A DNA stretch of 64,000 nt from an uncultured Flavobacteriales bacterium (lineage in GTDB: Bacteria; Bacteroidota; Bacteroidia; Flavobacteriales; Schleiferiaceae): assembly GCA_905478295.1 (NCBI GenBank), contig CAJQHZ010000020.1, positions 1 to 64,000 of the forward strand, read 5' to 3'. The position numbers and the translations under genes are program-made. Position 1 is the stretch's first letter. Each line of letters starts with the position of its first letter. The notes beneath the pieces are model-generated. The model did not search any database, was not told where the DNA came from, and saw only the letters and a list, made by a program, of their open reading frames with translations. This document shows, piece by piece, positions 18,383 through 27,042 of the stretch.

Positions 18383-19579
18383 TTACACCATAAAGTTATC
18401 GGTCAACTGACCTTCGCCCAATTCTGCATTTCCAGTGTTGAGGTGACGCAACAACGGACATGGGCGGTAGCGGTCGTCCCCATAGTGTTTGTGGCAGCGT
18501 TTTAAGGTGCCGAGCACTTGGTCCCAGCCCATCTCACGTCCCCACTGAATGGGTCCTTTGGGGTAATTTACCCCTTTAGTCATGGCGAGATCTACATTTT
18601 CAGGTGAGGCAATACCTTGCCAAACCGCATCTAAAGCTTCATTGATAATGAGGCACAGAATGCGCTCGACGATTTTTTCGCTCAGCAGGGGATCAATTTC
18701 CACTTCTTCCTGTGCCACTACTGCGGCGTCCATACCACTAGCGTAGTTGTAGAAACCACGGCCGGTTTTACGACCGAACAATCCGGCTTCTTTCAGTCTT
18801 TTTTGGGTGATGGAAGGGCGGAAGCGTGGGTCGTAAAAGAATTGGCTCCAGACGGTTTCCGTCACCGTATAATTCACGTCGTGACCGATGAGATCAGTCA
18901 ATTCAAAAGGTCCCATTCGAAACCCGATACTTTTCACTGCGGCATCAATCTCCGCTACACTTGCTACGCCTTCTTCATAGAGTTTTATGGCCTCACTGTA
19001 AAACGGACGGGCTACTTTATTCACGATAAACCCTGGGGTATCTTTTGCTACAACGGGTACTTTGCCCCATTCCAGCATTAACGCTTCCATAGTCTCCGTA
19101 AAGTCATCACCGGTTTTCACGCCAGGCACGACTTCTACCAAAGGCATCAACGGTGCCGGGTTAAAAAAGTGCAATCCTCCAAATCGTTCTGGATGTGTTA
19201 AACCGCTCGAAAGGGCAGCAATACTTAGGCTTGAGGTGTTCGTACAAAGCCAAGCATCAGAGCGGAGCAACGGCTCCACTTTCGCGAACAAGTCCTTTTT
19301 TACATCAAGGTCTTCAATCACGGCTTCAACTACAAGATCTGCCCCGGAAACGGCGTCTATATCTGCGCTCCACTGCATGCGGCCCAGCATCTCTTCTTTC
19401 TGCTGCGATGTAATCTTTCCTTTCTCCGCTAACCGATTAAAAATCTTTTCTATCGAAGCTTTACTGCGGTCTGTAGCGCCAGGGAAGCTATCGTAATAGA
19501 CCACATGACAACCGTTCTGTACGGCAATCTGTCCAATTCCTGTGCCCATGGCACCAGCACCTAATACGGCTACTTTCAT
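18383..19579 (-). CDS. 3-hydroxyacyl-CoA dehydrogenase (PaaH-like)
   Basis: This enzyme oxidises (S)-3-hydroxyacyl-CoA with NAD. The 398-residue protein begins with the Rossmann motif GAGAMGTGIGQI (residues 7-18), followed by the substrate-binding stretch TNTSSLSI and the catalytic-histidine region GLHFFNPAPLMPLVEVV. Two C-terminal 3HCDH domains follow (near 185-280, with GPFELTDLIGHDVN, and near 300-390, with the PKGPIQWGREMG signature). The double C-terminal domain resembles PaaH/PaaC of phenylacetate breakdown. It starts one base after the paaG stop, so the two are coupled. A role in general short-chain beta-oxidation is also possible. Confidence 0.88.
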   Translation of the reverse strand: MKVAVLGAGAMGTGIGQIAVQNGCHVVYYDSFPGATDRSKASIEKIFNRLAEKGKITSQQKEEMLGRMQWSADIDAVSGADLVVEAVIEDLDVKKDLFAKVEPLLRSDAWLCTNTSSLSIAALSSGLTHPERFGGLHFFNPAPLMPLVEVVPGVKTGDDFTETMEALMLEWGKVPVVAKDTPGFIVNKVARPFYSEAIKLYEEGVASVAEIDAAVKSIGFRMGPFELTDLIGHDVNYTVTETVWSQFFYDPRFRPSITQKRLKEAGLFGRKTGRGFYNYASGMDAAVVAQEEVEIDPLLSEKIVERILCLIINEALDAVWQGIASPENVDLAMTKGVNYPKGPIQWGREMGWDQVLGTLKRCHKHYGDDRYRPCPLLRHLNTGNAELGEGQLTDNFMV

Positions 19580-19580
19580 T

Positions 19581-20351
19581 TTATTTCCCTTTAAATACAG
19601 GTTCGCGCTTTTCTAAAAACGCCTGGACACCTTCGTTGAAATCGTATGTTTTTCCCGCCTTCGTTTGCAACGCTTCTTCTAAGTCCAATTGCGTGTTGAG
19701 ATCATTCGTTGCCGCTGCGTTCAACGCCCGTTTAGTCAACGCCAAACCTTTAGTCGGCATCTGAGCCATGCGCAGCGCTAATGCAGCAACTTCTCCTTCG
19801 TAGCGTTCTTCTGGGAACACTTGATAGACCATGCCCATACGCTGCGCTTGAGCAGCAGGTACCTTGTCGCCGGTCATCATCAGCGCGCTCGCGTGCTGAA
19901 ATCCAACCAGTCTAGGCAGTGTAAACGTACCTCCGCTGTCTGGAATAAGACCAATTTTACTGAAGGCTTGTACAAAACTTGCCTTTTCGTGTGCCACTAC
20001 AATATCACAAGCGAGTGCAATATTTGCACCTGCTCCGGCAGCAACGCCGTTGACCGCAGCAATCACCGGCTTCGGTAATTCTCGAATGGCTTTAATGATG
20101 GGATTGTAATGCTTTGCCACGATATCGCGCAAGGTCGGACCATTTTCTGCGATAGCTTCGCCTAAGTCCTGGCCTGCACAAAAGGCTTTTCCTGCGCCAG
20201 TGATAACCACACAACGTACCGCGGTATCGCTTGCTGCAAGACGCAATGCTTCCTGCACACCTAAGGCAAGTTCGCGGTTGAATGCGTTGAATTTGTCTGG
20301 ACGGTCGAAGGTAATGGTCAATACACCTTCCCTTGTAGTTGCTTCTAACAT
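19581..20351 (-). CDS. paaG: 2-(1,2-epoxy-1,2-dihydrophenyl)acetyl-CoA isomerase / enoyl-CoA hydratase family, PaaG-like
   Basis: This crotonase-fold protein of 256 residues resembles PaaG, which isomerises ring-epoxy-phenylacetyl-CoA to the oxepin. Typical segments are GKAFCAGQDLGEA, PKPVIAAVNGVAAGAGANIALACD, a FSKIGLIPDSGGTFTLPRLVG stretch that holds the catalytic acid, and a C-terminal NEGVQAFLEKREPVFKGK. ATG 20351 is chosen over the in-frame TTG at 20375: it is preceded by an AAGGA-type Shine-Dalgarno, which is rare in this window. Its neighbours are the PaaH-like gene (downstream) and a DUF4837 lipoprotein (upstream, 46 bases). An ordinary enoyl-CoA hydratase role cannot be excluded. Confidence 0.82.
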   Translation of the reverse strand: MLEATTREGVLTITFDRPDKFNAFNRELALGVQEALRLAASDTAVRCVVITGAGKAFCAGQDLGEAIAENGPTLRDIVAKHYNPIIKAIRELPKPVIAAVNGVAAGAGANIALACDIVVAHEKASFVQAFSKIGLIPDSGGTFTLPRLVGFQHASALMMTGDKVPAAQAQRMGMVYQVFPEERYEGEVAALALRMAQMPTKGLALTKRALNAAATNDLNTQLDLEEALQTKAGKTYDFNEGVQAFLEKREPVFKGK

Positions 20352-20396
20352 GCTTCCTTGAGTTTGTCTCCCCAAGGTACAGTATAGGCGGCTTTG

Positions 20397-21404
20397 CTAC
20401 AACTTAATGGAACGCATCATTGCCTCCATTTCTAACACTACATTTCGCTTCTTCGCGGTAGGTCCATACAGTAGACTCTCGATGGTCAATATGCGGTCGT
20501 TTTTCTCGTCGTAAATGGTGTAGGATAAGAACGGTCCACCCATAAAATCGCCATTCATTCGCCACAATCCGCGCGTTTCAATGGCAAACATCCCGCTGAT
20601 TTCTGTATTCTCAATGCTCGGCGGGATCATCAATTCTGTGGACATAAATGAACCTTCATAGCTGCCCTCAAAATAGTTTTTTCCGATGCTGTCGCGGTGC
20701 GCAATAATGGCATCAACGCTGACCAGACCTTCCGACATGGGGCGTTCACTCAAAATAACGTACTGAATGGTTTTTATCGTTTTCGTCGCGAAAATCTTAA
20801 GGTCCTCTTTGTCCAATGTGGGGTCAAAACCCTGATGCAATAGCATTTTCTTAATGCCCATCTCCTTTAAGTTTTCATGGGTATAGGCATAAGACGATTT
20901 CTTCAACCGACCCTGAATCACACTCATGTCGTGCTCCTTAAAAGCGTCCATCAATTGCTTCGCACTTTCCTTTATGGACTTCGCTATTTCTTCTTGGCTC
21001 GGCGCAGTGATGCGCACGATGCGTTGCGGTCGCGCCCACAAATCTTTTTGCATTTTCACAAACGAGGTATCGCTTTTTTCAACCCAAAGGATGCTCTTTG
21101 TTTTCTGTAGAATTTTATTGACGTCTTTCGGTTCAACTCTAGATGCATCGAAATAGGCTTCCGCCTGCGGCAGTCCTTCCACATCGGCAAGGTACAGTGC
21201 TCTGAATTCTTTCCCGGGCGCACCTTCCCAAAGCGCATCAGGCATTACAAGTAAAAGCTCACTGTGTGTACCGCTGGATGGGGGTAGTATGCGCTCCTTT
21301 TTTTTGGTGGTACCGTCTGCGTTTTTCTCTGCACATCCACTAAAGAAGACGAGCGAAAAAGAAGCGGTAACAAGAAATGTGGCTAAAGCGCTATTGCGTA
21401 ACAT
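20397..21404 (-). CDS. DUF4837 lipoprotein
   Basis: This 335-residue lipoprotein has an N-terminal hydrophobic segment and lipobox ending FFSGC near residue 24. The rest matches the Bacteroidota-restricted DUF4837 family: early LLLVMPDALWEGAPG, a central helical part, and a C-terminal FMGGPFLSYTIYDEKNDRILTIE strand pair. The function is unknown. It sits between the lytic transglycosylase and paaG on the same strand; an envelope role is inferred from lipidation and the upstream cell-wall gene. Confidence 0.82.
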   Translation of the reverse strand: MLRNSALATFLVTASFSLVFFSGCAEKNADGTTKKKERILPPSSGTHSELLLVMPDALWEGAPGKEFRALYLADVEGLPQAEAYFDASRVEPKDVNKILQKTKSILWVEKSDTSFVKMQKDLWARPQRIVRITAPSQEEIAKSIKESAKQLMDAFKEHDMSVIQGRLKKSSYAYTHENLKEMGIKKMLLHQGFDPTLDKEDLKIFATKTIKTIQYVILSERPMSEGLVSVDAIIAHRDSIGKNYFEGSYEGSFMSTELMIPPSIENTEISGMFAIETRGLWRMNGDFMGGPFLSYTIYDEKNDRILTIESLLYGPTAKKRNVVLEMEAMMRSIKL

Positions 21405-21469
21405 AATTCAGGATTTTGAGCTTGAAATTAGGCAAAAAGTAGACCAAAGCTTCCCTCTAACGCTCTGGT

Positions 21470-22747
21470 TTAGATGCGGCGCGGATAAACGATAATGCGC
21501 TGACCTACACGTATCATGTCTGAAGTTAGACCATTCCAACGTTTGATTTCACTAACACCTACGCCGTATTTCCCGGCGATGTGCCCTAAGGTTTCGCCGC
21601 TTTTAACGCGGTGGGTTGTCCGCTCATTCATTTGGGTGAACTCAGGCATAGCACTAGCGCGCGACTCAAAATAGCCAGCAGCAGTGGTGTAAATAGAATC
21701 CTGCTTTGCCCTAAACGCCGCTGCACTTTCCTTAGGTAGGGTGATGAAATAATCTGTACCATCGACTACAGGAATGATCTTATATCTGTACTGCGGATTT
21801 AAAAATTCCAGAAGGTCGGATGCAACACTGAGCTGTTGTTCAACCTGTTGAAAGTGCAATTGGTTCGTAACGCGTACCGTATCGGTTGCAACGTAGTAGG
21901 CGGGTATATCGGCGGGCCCTACACCGTACAAATGCCCGTATTCCATCGCATAAGTCGCTGCGATAAAGAGCGGTACGTACGCCGAAGTTTCGCGCGGTAA
22001 AAACGGACGAATTTCCCAGTAGGACGTTTTCCCTCCACTGCGGCGAATGGCCTTACGGACATTGCCTGGACCGCTGTTGTACGCAGCTAGAACGAGGTTC
22101 CAATCTTCAAAAACAGCATACATTTTAAGCATGTATTGGCACGCGGCTTCGGTACTTTTTAATGGATCGTTGCGGTCATCAACGTAGCTGTTGACCTTGA
22201 GGTCGTACATTTTCCCCGTGCTGTACATGAATTGCCACAAACCGGTCGCGCCAACGTAGGAGCGGGCCTTAGGATTCAGCGCACTTTCAACCACCGCTAA
22301 ATATTTAAGCTCTAACGGCATGTCGTATTTGTCGAGGTGTTCCTCGAACATGGGGAAGTAATATTGACCGTGAGCCATCATTCGACTCAACCGTGCAGTG
22401 CCGTATTTGAGGTAGCGTTCGATGTATTTGCGAACGATGGGATTGTAGGTCATCTCAAACGGCGTACGTTGGTCCAATTCGGCCATGTAGTGTTCGAAGA
22501 TGCTGTCCGTTAATGGCAGTGGATGTACGGTATCAATGGCTTTAATCTGTGCAGCGGTGCGAAAAACATGCTCAGCATCCAATTTTACAAGGCGATCATC
22601 CAGTGCCCACAGGGCCGCGCTATCTAAGCTGGTTGACGCAGCAAGTTCGGCTGCGTTTGTGTCCGCCGATAAGGCAGTTGTATCGCTGTTCTGACCAAAA
22701 ACTGTCGCAAAAATGAAAGTAAAAAGTAAGGCAGTTGTCGTGCGCAT
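21470..22747 (-). CDS. MltD-like lytic transglycosylase with LysM domain
   Basis: Lytic transglycosylases cleave the glycan strands of peptidoglycan. The 425-residue protein has a signal peptide (to ...TVFGQN) and a central SLT domain with the catalytic glutamate in LAVVESALNP, followed by GATGLWQFM and AAYNSGPGNVRKAI. A single C-terminal LysM domain begins HRVKSGETLGHIAGKYGV. ATG 22747 is preferred over an in-frame TTG at 22768 that would overlap gatA. It begins three bases after the gatA stop, so it is likely co-transcribed with gatA. Bacteroidota MltD-like proteins usually have one or more LysM copies. Confidence 0.92.
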   Translation of the reverse strand: MRTTTALLFTFIFATVFGQNSDTTALSADTNAAELAASTSLDSAALWALDDRLVKLDAEHVFRTAAQIKAIDTVHPLPLTDSIFEHYMAELDQRTPFEMTYNPIVRKYIERYLKYGTARLSRMMAHGQYYFPMFEEHLDKYDMPLELKYLAVVESALNPKARSYVGATGLWQFMYSTGKMYDLKVNSYVDDRNDPLKSTEAACQYMLKMYAVFEDWNLVLAAYNSGPGNVRKAIRRSGGKTSYWEIRPFLPRETSAYVPLFIAATYAMEYGHLYGVGPADIPAYYVATDTVRVTNQLHFQQVEQQLSVASDLLEFLNPQYRYKIIPVVDGTDYFITLPKESAAAFRAKQDSIYTTAAGYFESRASAMPEFTQMNERTTHRVKSGETLGHIAGKYGVGVSEIKRWNGLTSDMIRVGQRIIVYPRRI

Positions 22748-22749
22748 TC

Positions 22750-24108
22750 TTAGTGGTTTTGGATCCAATCGGCCATGGCCAATACGTCCAAATCCGCACC
22801 GTTTCTCCCCATGAGTTGCAGACCCATCGGTAGTCCGTTTGCATGGACGCCCATAGGTATACTAACGGCGGGAACGCCTGCAATATTTGCTTGAACTGTA
22901 AAAATATCTTCCAAATAATTCACGGTGGGGTCACTGACCTCACGGCCAATCTCAAACGCCGTAGTAGGCGAGGTAGGACATAAAATGGCGTCGTATTCCT
23001 CCAGCGTTCTGTCGGTCCACTCCTGAACCAAACGACGGGCCGATTGTGCCTTGCCAAAGAATGAATCGTAATACCCCGAGCTCAACACAAAAGTCCCTAA
23101 CATGATACGGCGTTGCACCTCTTTGCCAAATCCTGCACTGCGACTGAGTTTATATACGCTCTCAAGATCTGTGCTTTCTGGGTGGCGGTAACCTGCGTGA
23201 ACACCGTCAAACCTTGCGAGGTTGGAACTGGCTTCAGCCGTGGTAATTATGTAGTAAATGGGAACCAGCGTATTCAAGAGCTCCAGTTCTACTGGCTCAA
23301 CGACTACCCCTGCATTTTCAAGCAATTCTAACTGGGTCATGAATGCCTTGCGAACGCCTTCGTCCACTGCTGGATTATCTACTGCTGTTTTCAAATAGGC
23401 CACTTTTTTCGGCTGGCCCTTCGTAACAGGAGCTAACGGCTCTTGCATGGCAGTGGCGTCAAAAGCATCCGGTCCAGCAATGACTTCCATGATACGAGAC
23501 GCGTCTTTCACCGAAGTGGTGAACGGACCGATCTGATCAAAACTGCTGGCATAAGCGATCAACCCGTGGCGACTGACGCGACCGTAGGAAGGTTTGAAGC
23601 CAATGGTTCCCGTAAAACTTGCAGGCTGGCGAATAGATCCACCGGTATCGGATCCCAATGCAGCATGGCAAAGACCGGCTGCAACTGCAGCAGCAGAGCC
23701 GCCTGAAGAACCGCCGGGTACTTTTGTAGGGTCGTGCGGATTTTTTGTCGGTCCGAAGGCTGAATTTTCATTCCCGGAACCCATCGCAAATTCATCACAG
23801 TTTGTTCGGCCTATAAATACTGCATCTGCAGCAAGCAAACGCTCAACGGCGGTAGCTGAAAATTGGCTTTCGAAACCGTCTAAGATTTTTGACGCAGCAC
23901 TCACTTTGTGTCCACGGTAGCAAATATTGTCTTTTAACGCAATGACCATTCCCGCAAGGGAGCCTGCCGTTCCTGCAGCAATTTTTTCATCGACTTGCGC
24001 CGCTTGCGTGCGCGCTTCATCTGCCCAAACTTCTAGAAAAATGTTGAGGTCTTTAGTTTGGTCAATTTTCGACAAAAACTGTTCAACCGCCTGGGCCGTG
24101 GTACTCAT
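22750..24108 (-). CDS. gatA: Asp-tRNA(Asn)/Glu-tRNA(Gln) amidotransferase subunit A
   Basis: GatA supplies ammonia from glutamine to GatB for making Gln-tRNA or Asn-tRNA. The 452-residue protein belongs to the amidase signature family and has the Ser-Ser-Lys triad: Lys in ALKDNI (about 54), and the two serines in PGGSSGGSAAAVAAG and GSDTGGSIRQPASF. The length is slightly short compared with about 480, without an obvious gap. gatB and gatC are not in the window, so the operon is split. It is flanked by tatA upstream and the transglycosylase downstream on the same strand. Confidence 0.92.
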   Translation of the reverse strand: MSTTAQAVEQFLSKIDQTKDLNIFLEVWADEARTQAAQVDEKIAAGTAGSLAGMVIALKDNICYRGHKVSAASKILDGFESQFSATAVERLLAADAVFIGRTNCDEFAMGSGNENSAFGPTKNPHDPTKVPGGSSGGSAAAVAAGLCHAALGSDTGGSIRQPASFTGTIGFKPSYGRVSRHGLIAYASSFDQIGPFTTSVKDASRIMEVIAGPDAFDATAMQEPLAPVTKGQPKKVAYLKTAVDNPAVDEGVRKAFMTQLELLENAGVVVEPVELELLNTLVPIYYIITTAEASSNLARFDGVHAGYRHPESTDLESVYKLSRSAGFGKEVQRRIMLGTFVLSSGYYDSFFGKAQSARRLVQEWTDRTLEEYDAILCPTSPTTAFEIGREVSDPTVNYLEDIFTVQANIAGVPAVSIPMGVHANGLPMGLQLMGRNGADLDVLAMADWIQNH

Positions 24109-24129
24109 ATACGTTATGTTGGGATGGGT

Positions 24130-24309
24130 TTACTCTTTCGAGTCGTCCTGTGATTCTTCGTCTGCAACGCCGTCCTTAAATTCTTTAACACCGCGACCTA
24201 AACCACGCATTAATTCTGGGATTTTGCGGCCTCCGAAAAGCAACAAAACTACCACAAGGATGAGAATCATTTGGTTGGGACCCATGATCCCTAGAAATAC
24301 TGTGTTCAT
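24130..24309 (-). CDS. tatA: twin-arginine translocase subunit TatA/E
   Basis: This 59-residue protein has one N-terminal membrane helix (ILILVVVLLLFGG), the invariant FGG-kiPEL hinge, an amphipathic helix (MRGLGRGVKEFKDGV) and an acidic tail. It forms the pore component of the Tat pathway for folded proteins. ATG at 24309 is chosen; a GTG one codon upstream is also possible. It lies 21 bases upstream of gatA, on the same strand. tatC is not in the window. Confidence 0.93.
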   Translation of the reverse strand: MNTVFLGIMGPNQMILILVVVLLLFGGRKIPELMRGLGRGVKEFKDGVADEESQDDSKE

Positions 24310-24361
24310 CACTACTGATTTTGAGCGACTAAAGTACCCATTTTTAATGAATTGGTCCCTA

Positions 24362-26419
24362 TCAATACGCGAGCAAACTGCGCAAAGCTCCTTCCACTTT
24401 TTCGGCGTTCGGGAGCATGGTTTGTTCTAGGGTCGTGTTCAATGGAATAGCCGGCACGTTTACTGCGCCCATGAGTTGCACGGGTGCGTCTAAAAATTCA
24501 AAACATTCTTCAGCAATAGCACCTTGCACACTTTGGGCGAAACTTGGGCTGCTGCATTCTTCAGTGAGCACCAGCACACGACCGTGCGTTGTAGCCTCTG
24601 CCATGACGGCAGCGCGGTCCCACGGTGCGAGTGTGCGTAAATCCAATATACTGATCTGTCCTGCGAAAGCTTTGGCTGCTTTTTGCGCCCAATAAACGCC
24701 CATACCATAGGTAACCACCACCGCAGTTTCACCTGCGGAAATTGCCGAAGCTTCGGCTTCTAGCGCCATGCGTGCCTTCCCAAAAGGAATGATGTAGTCT
24801 TCACTAGGTTCAGGGGTTTTAGCACCTTCTGTTCCAGGTATCTTACTCCAATACAGTCCTTTATGTTCAAAAATTACGACCGGGTTAGGATCGTAAAAAG
24901 CCGATTTAATCAAGCCCTTCAGATCCGCTCCTGTCGATGGGTAAGCGATTTTAATACCACGAATGCTTGTCACGGCAGTCTCAATAGAAGAACTATGGAA
25001 GGGACCGCCGGATCCATATGCACCGATCGGTACGCGAATGACGGTGCTTACCGGCCATTTTCCATTACTGAGGTAATAGCTGCGGCTGACTTCCGTGAAT
25101 AACTGGTTCATGCCCGGCCAGAGGTAATCTGCGAATTGAACTTCCACAAACGGCTTGAGCCCAGTAGCCGACATTCCGACTGTAGAACCGATGATAAAGG
25201 CTTCTTGAATGGGCGTGTTGAACACGCGTTCATCACCAAATTTCTGTGCAAGCGTCGCTGCTTCGCGGAATACACCGCCTAATCTTCCACCTACGTCTTG
25301 CCCGTACAATAGTGCTTCGGGATGCGCTGCCATGAGTTCTTTAATGGCAAACAACGCTGCATCCACCATTACTGTAGGTTCAGCACCTTCAGGCGCACGT
25401 TCGCCGCGCTCTTCCATGATGGGGGTGGGTGCAAAATCATGCGTAAGTAGATCAGCGGGCTGCGGATCTGGCATGGATAGGGCGCTTTCGTACTGGGCTT
25501 GGACGAATTGGCCCGCTTCGGTTTCCCACTGGTCCAATTCCTTTTCACTCATTCCCGCCTTCAAACATTGCGCCTTTAAAATAGGATAGGGGTCGCGTTT
25601 CGCCGCTTCCTCTAAATCATCGCGGTACCATTCCTTTCGCACACCAGAAGTATGGTGGTTCAGCAGCGGCACATCCATACGAACTAAGAAAGGACGACGC
25701 TCTTTGCGCATCGTCTTGATGATCTTGCCCAATTTTTTATACGCTTCCTCAAAGTTAGTCCCGTCTATATCAACGGCTTCTATTCCCGTGAACCCTTTGG
25801 CATATTCCACTGCATTACTGTGGTGAACCTCTGCGCGGTTTGCACTGATGTCCCAGCCGTTGTCTTGAACAAACATGAGTAGCGGGAATTGCTTCAAAGC
25901 AGCCATGTGCATTGCTTCTGAAATTTCGCCTTCCGTCATTGCACTGTCGCCGATGCTGCATACGGCGATCCCGCCCAATTCTTCCTTAGTGGCTAATCCT
26001 TGCTGCTCGCGGTATTGAATCCCCATGGCCACACCGGCTGTGGGAATGGCTTGCATTCCTGTCGCAGAACTCTGGTGCGGAATTTTCGGTTTGTCCGTAT
26101 CGTTGAGGCTTGGGTGGCTGTAATAGGTGCGACCGCCTGAAAAGGGATCGTCCACTTTTGCCAGGAGTTGCAACATTAAATCTTTTGGGGTCATGCCGAT
26201 ACCTAGCAGCAAGCTGTCGTCGCGGTAATATGGAGCGACATAATCTTTTGCCTCCAGATGCAAGGCAAGTGCGAGCTGGGCCGATTCGTGGCCACGGCTC
26301 GTTGCGTGAACATATTTTGATGTCGTATCCTTTTCTCGCTCGTACAATTCAGTCATACTCTTAGCCGTGGCCATGAGTTTGAACGCTCTTTCGAACGGAA
26401 TAGTGGTCTTTTTTGACAT
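24362..26419 (-). CDS. 2-oxoacid dehydrogenase E1, alpha and beta subunits fused (branched-chain type)
   Basis: This 685-residue protein is a thiamine-diphosphate E1 component; the complex decarboxylates branched-chain 2-oxoacids or a related substrate. The alpha part (about 1-325) has the thiamine-binding motif GDSAMTEGEISEAMHMAA ending ...QDNGWDIS, and the beta part (about 345-685) has GQDVGGRLGGVF, EVQFADYLWPG and a PYGAYGSGGPFHSSS-like loop. Fused alpha-beta E1 is common in Bacteroidota. E2 and E3 are not nearby. Genes between this and gatA/tatA are closely spaced, but a gap of 52 bases separates it from tatA. The substrate assignment is inferred. Confidence 0.9.
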   Translation of the reverse strand: MSKKTTIPFERAFKLMATAKSMTELYEREKDTTSKYVHATSRGHESAQLALALHLEAKDYVAPYYRDDSLLLGIGMTPKDLMLQLLAKVDDPFSGGRTYYSHPSLNDTDKPKIPHQSSATGMQAIPTAGVAMGIQYREQQGLATKEELGGIAVCSIGDSAMTEGEISEAMHMAALKQFPLLMFVQDNGWDISANRAEVHHSNAVEYAKGFTGIEAVDIDGTNFEEAYKKLGKIIKTMRKERRPFLVRMDVPLLNHHTSGVRKEWYRDDLEEAAKRDPYPILKAQCLKAGMSEKELDQWETEAGQFVQAQYESALSMPDPQPADLLTHDFAPTPIMEERGERAPEGAEPTVMVDAALFAIKELMAAHPEALLYGQDVGGRLGGVFREAATLAQKFGDERVFNTPIQEAFIIGSTVGMSATGLKPFVEVQFADYLWPGMNQLFTEVSRSYYLSNGKWPVSTVIRVPIGAYGSGGPFHSSSIETAVTSIRGIKIAYPSTGADLKGLIKSAFYDPNPVVIFEHKGLYWSKIPGTEGAKTPEPSEDYIIPFGKARMALEAEASAISAGETAVVVTYGMGVYWAQKAAKAFAGQISILDLRTLAPWDRAAVMAEATTHGRVLVLTEECSSPSFAQSVQGAIAEECFEFLDAPVQLMGAVNVPAIPLNTTLEQTMLPNAEKVEGALRSLLAY

Positions 26420-26477
26420 GAGTCTGTGTTTGGACTCCTCAAAGTTAGGACATGAGGGGCATTTGACCTCGGCCGTT

Positions 26478-27038
26478 TTACAAACACTTAAAGTATTCGA
26501 ACGGCTCTAAGCAACTGTTACATACGTACTGGCTTTTGCATGCCGTACTGCCGTGTAAACTGAGCATTCGGGTATCTGGGTCTTTACATTTGGGACAGCG
26601 AACTTTCGGCGCCTCCGCAAAGAGTTCTCGTTTATCTGCAGACCCGGAAACAGGAGGCGCAATGCCGTAGGCTTCCATTTTTTTCCTTCCTTCTTCCGAA
26701 ATCCATTCGGTGGTCCAGGAAGGCTGTAATTGCTGGGTGATGGTAAAAGGCAATTGGCGCACAAACATGGCCTCTTCAATATCTTGAGACATGCGATCCA
26801 TTGCCGGACACCCGACGTAAGTTGGGCTTATGACAATCTCATAGACATGATCGGCGTGTTCCTTGGGGGCATCGGGATGGCTCACGCAAAAAGTCTCGAG
26901 TGCTTGTGCATGGCGTTCGTCGGTCTTCGCGAGCACTTTCACCGCACGCAGAATGCCCATATCGTGTAAACTCAGTACCGGAATCTCAGGATCATTGACC
27001 TGACCGAGATGTGTGTATATGGTACTACTTATATCCAT
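26478..27038 (-). CDS. paaD: PaaD-like phenylacetyl-CoA epoxidase accessory protein
   Basis: This 186-residue protein has an N-terminal DUF59/MIP18 domain (NDPEIPVLSLHDMGILRAV and PTYVGCPAMDRMSQDIEEAM) and a C-terminal zinc-ribbon with CPKC, C and CNSC cysteines ending EPFEYFKCL. That two-part layout is typical of PaaD, thought to help assemble or deliver metal clusters for the phenylacetyl-CoA epoxidase. A SufT-type protein would lack the C-terminal ribbon. The genes for the epoxidase itself (paaABCE) are not in the window. It sits four bases after the rseP stop, so its expression is probably tied to rseP. Confidence 0.88.
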   Translation of the reverse strand: MDISSTIYTHLGQVNDPEIPVLSLHDMGILRAVKVLAKTDERHAQALETFCVSHPDAPKEHADHVYEIVISPTYVGCPAMDRMSQDIEEAMFVRQLPFTITQQLQPSWTTEWISEEGRKKMEAYGIAPPVSGSADKRELFAEAPKVRCPKCKDPDTRMLSLHGSTACKSQYVCNSCLEPFEYFKCL

Positions 27039-27042
27039 GGAC

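Noticed and set aside
24310-24312. GTG as the tatA start
   Set aside because: It adds only one residue; ATG 24309 is the simpler choice, but the two cannot be separated from sequence.
26478-27038. SufT/MIP18-only iron-sulfur assembly protein
   Set aside because: The C-terminal zinc ribbon with two CxxC-type pairs points to PaaD instead.
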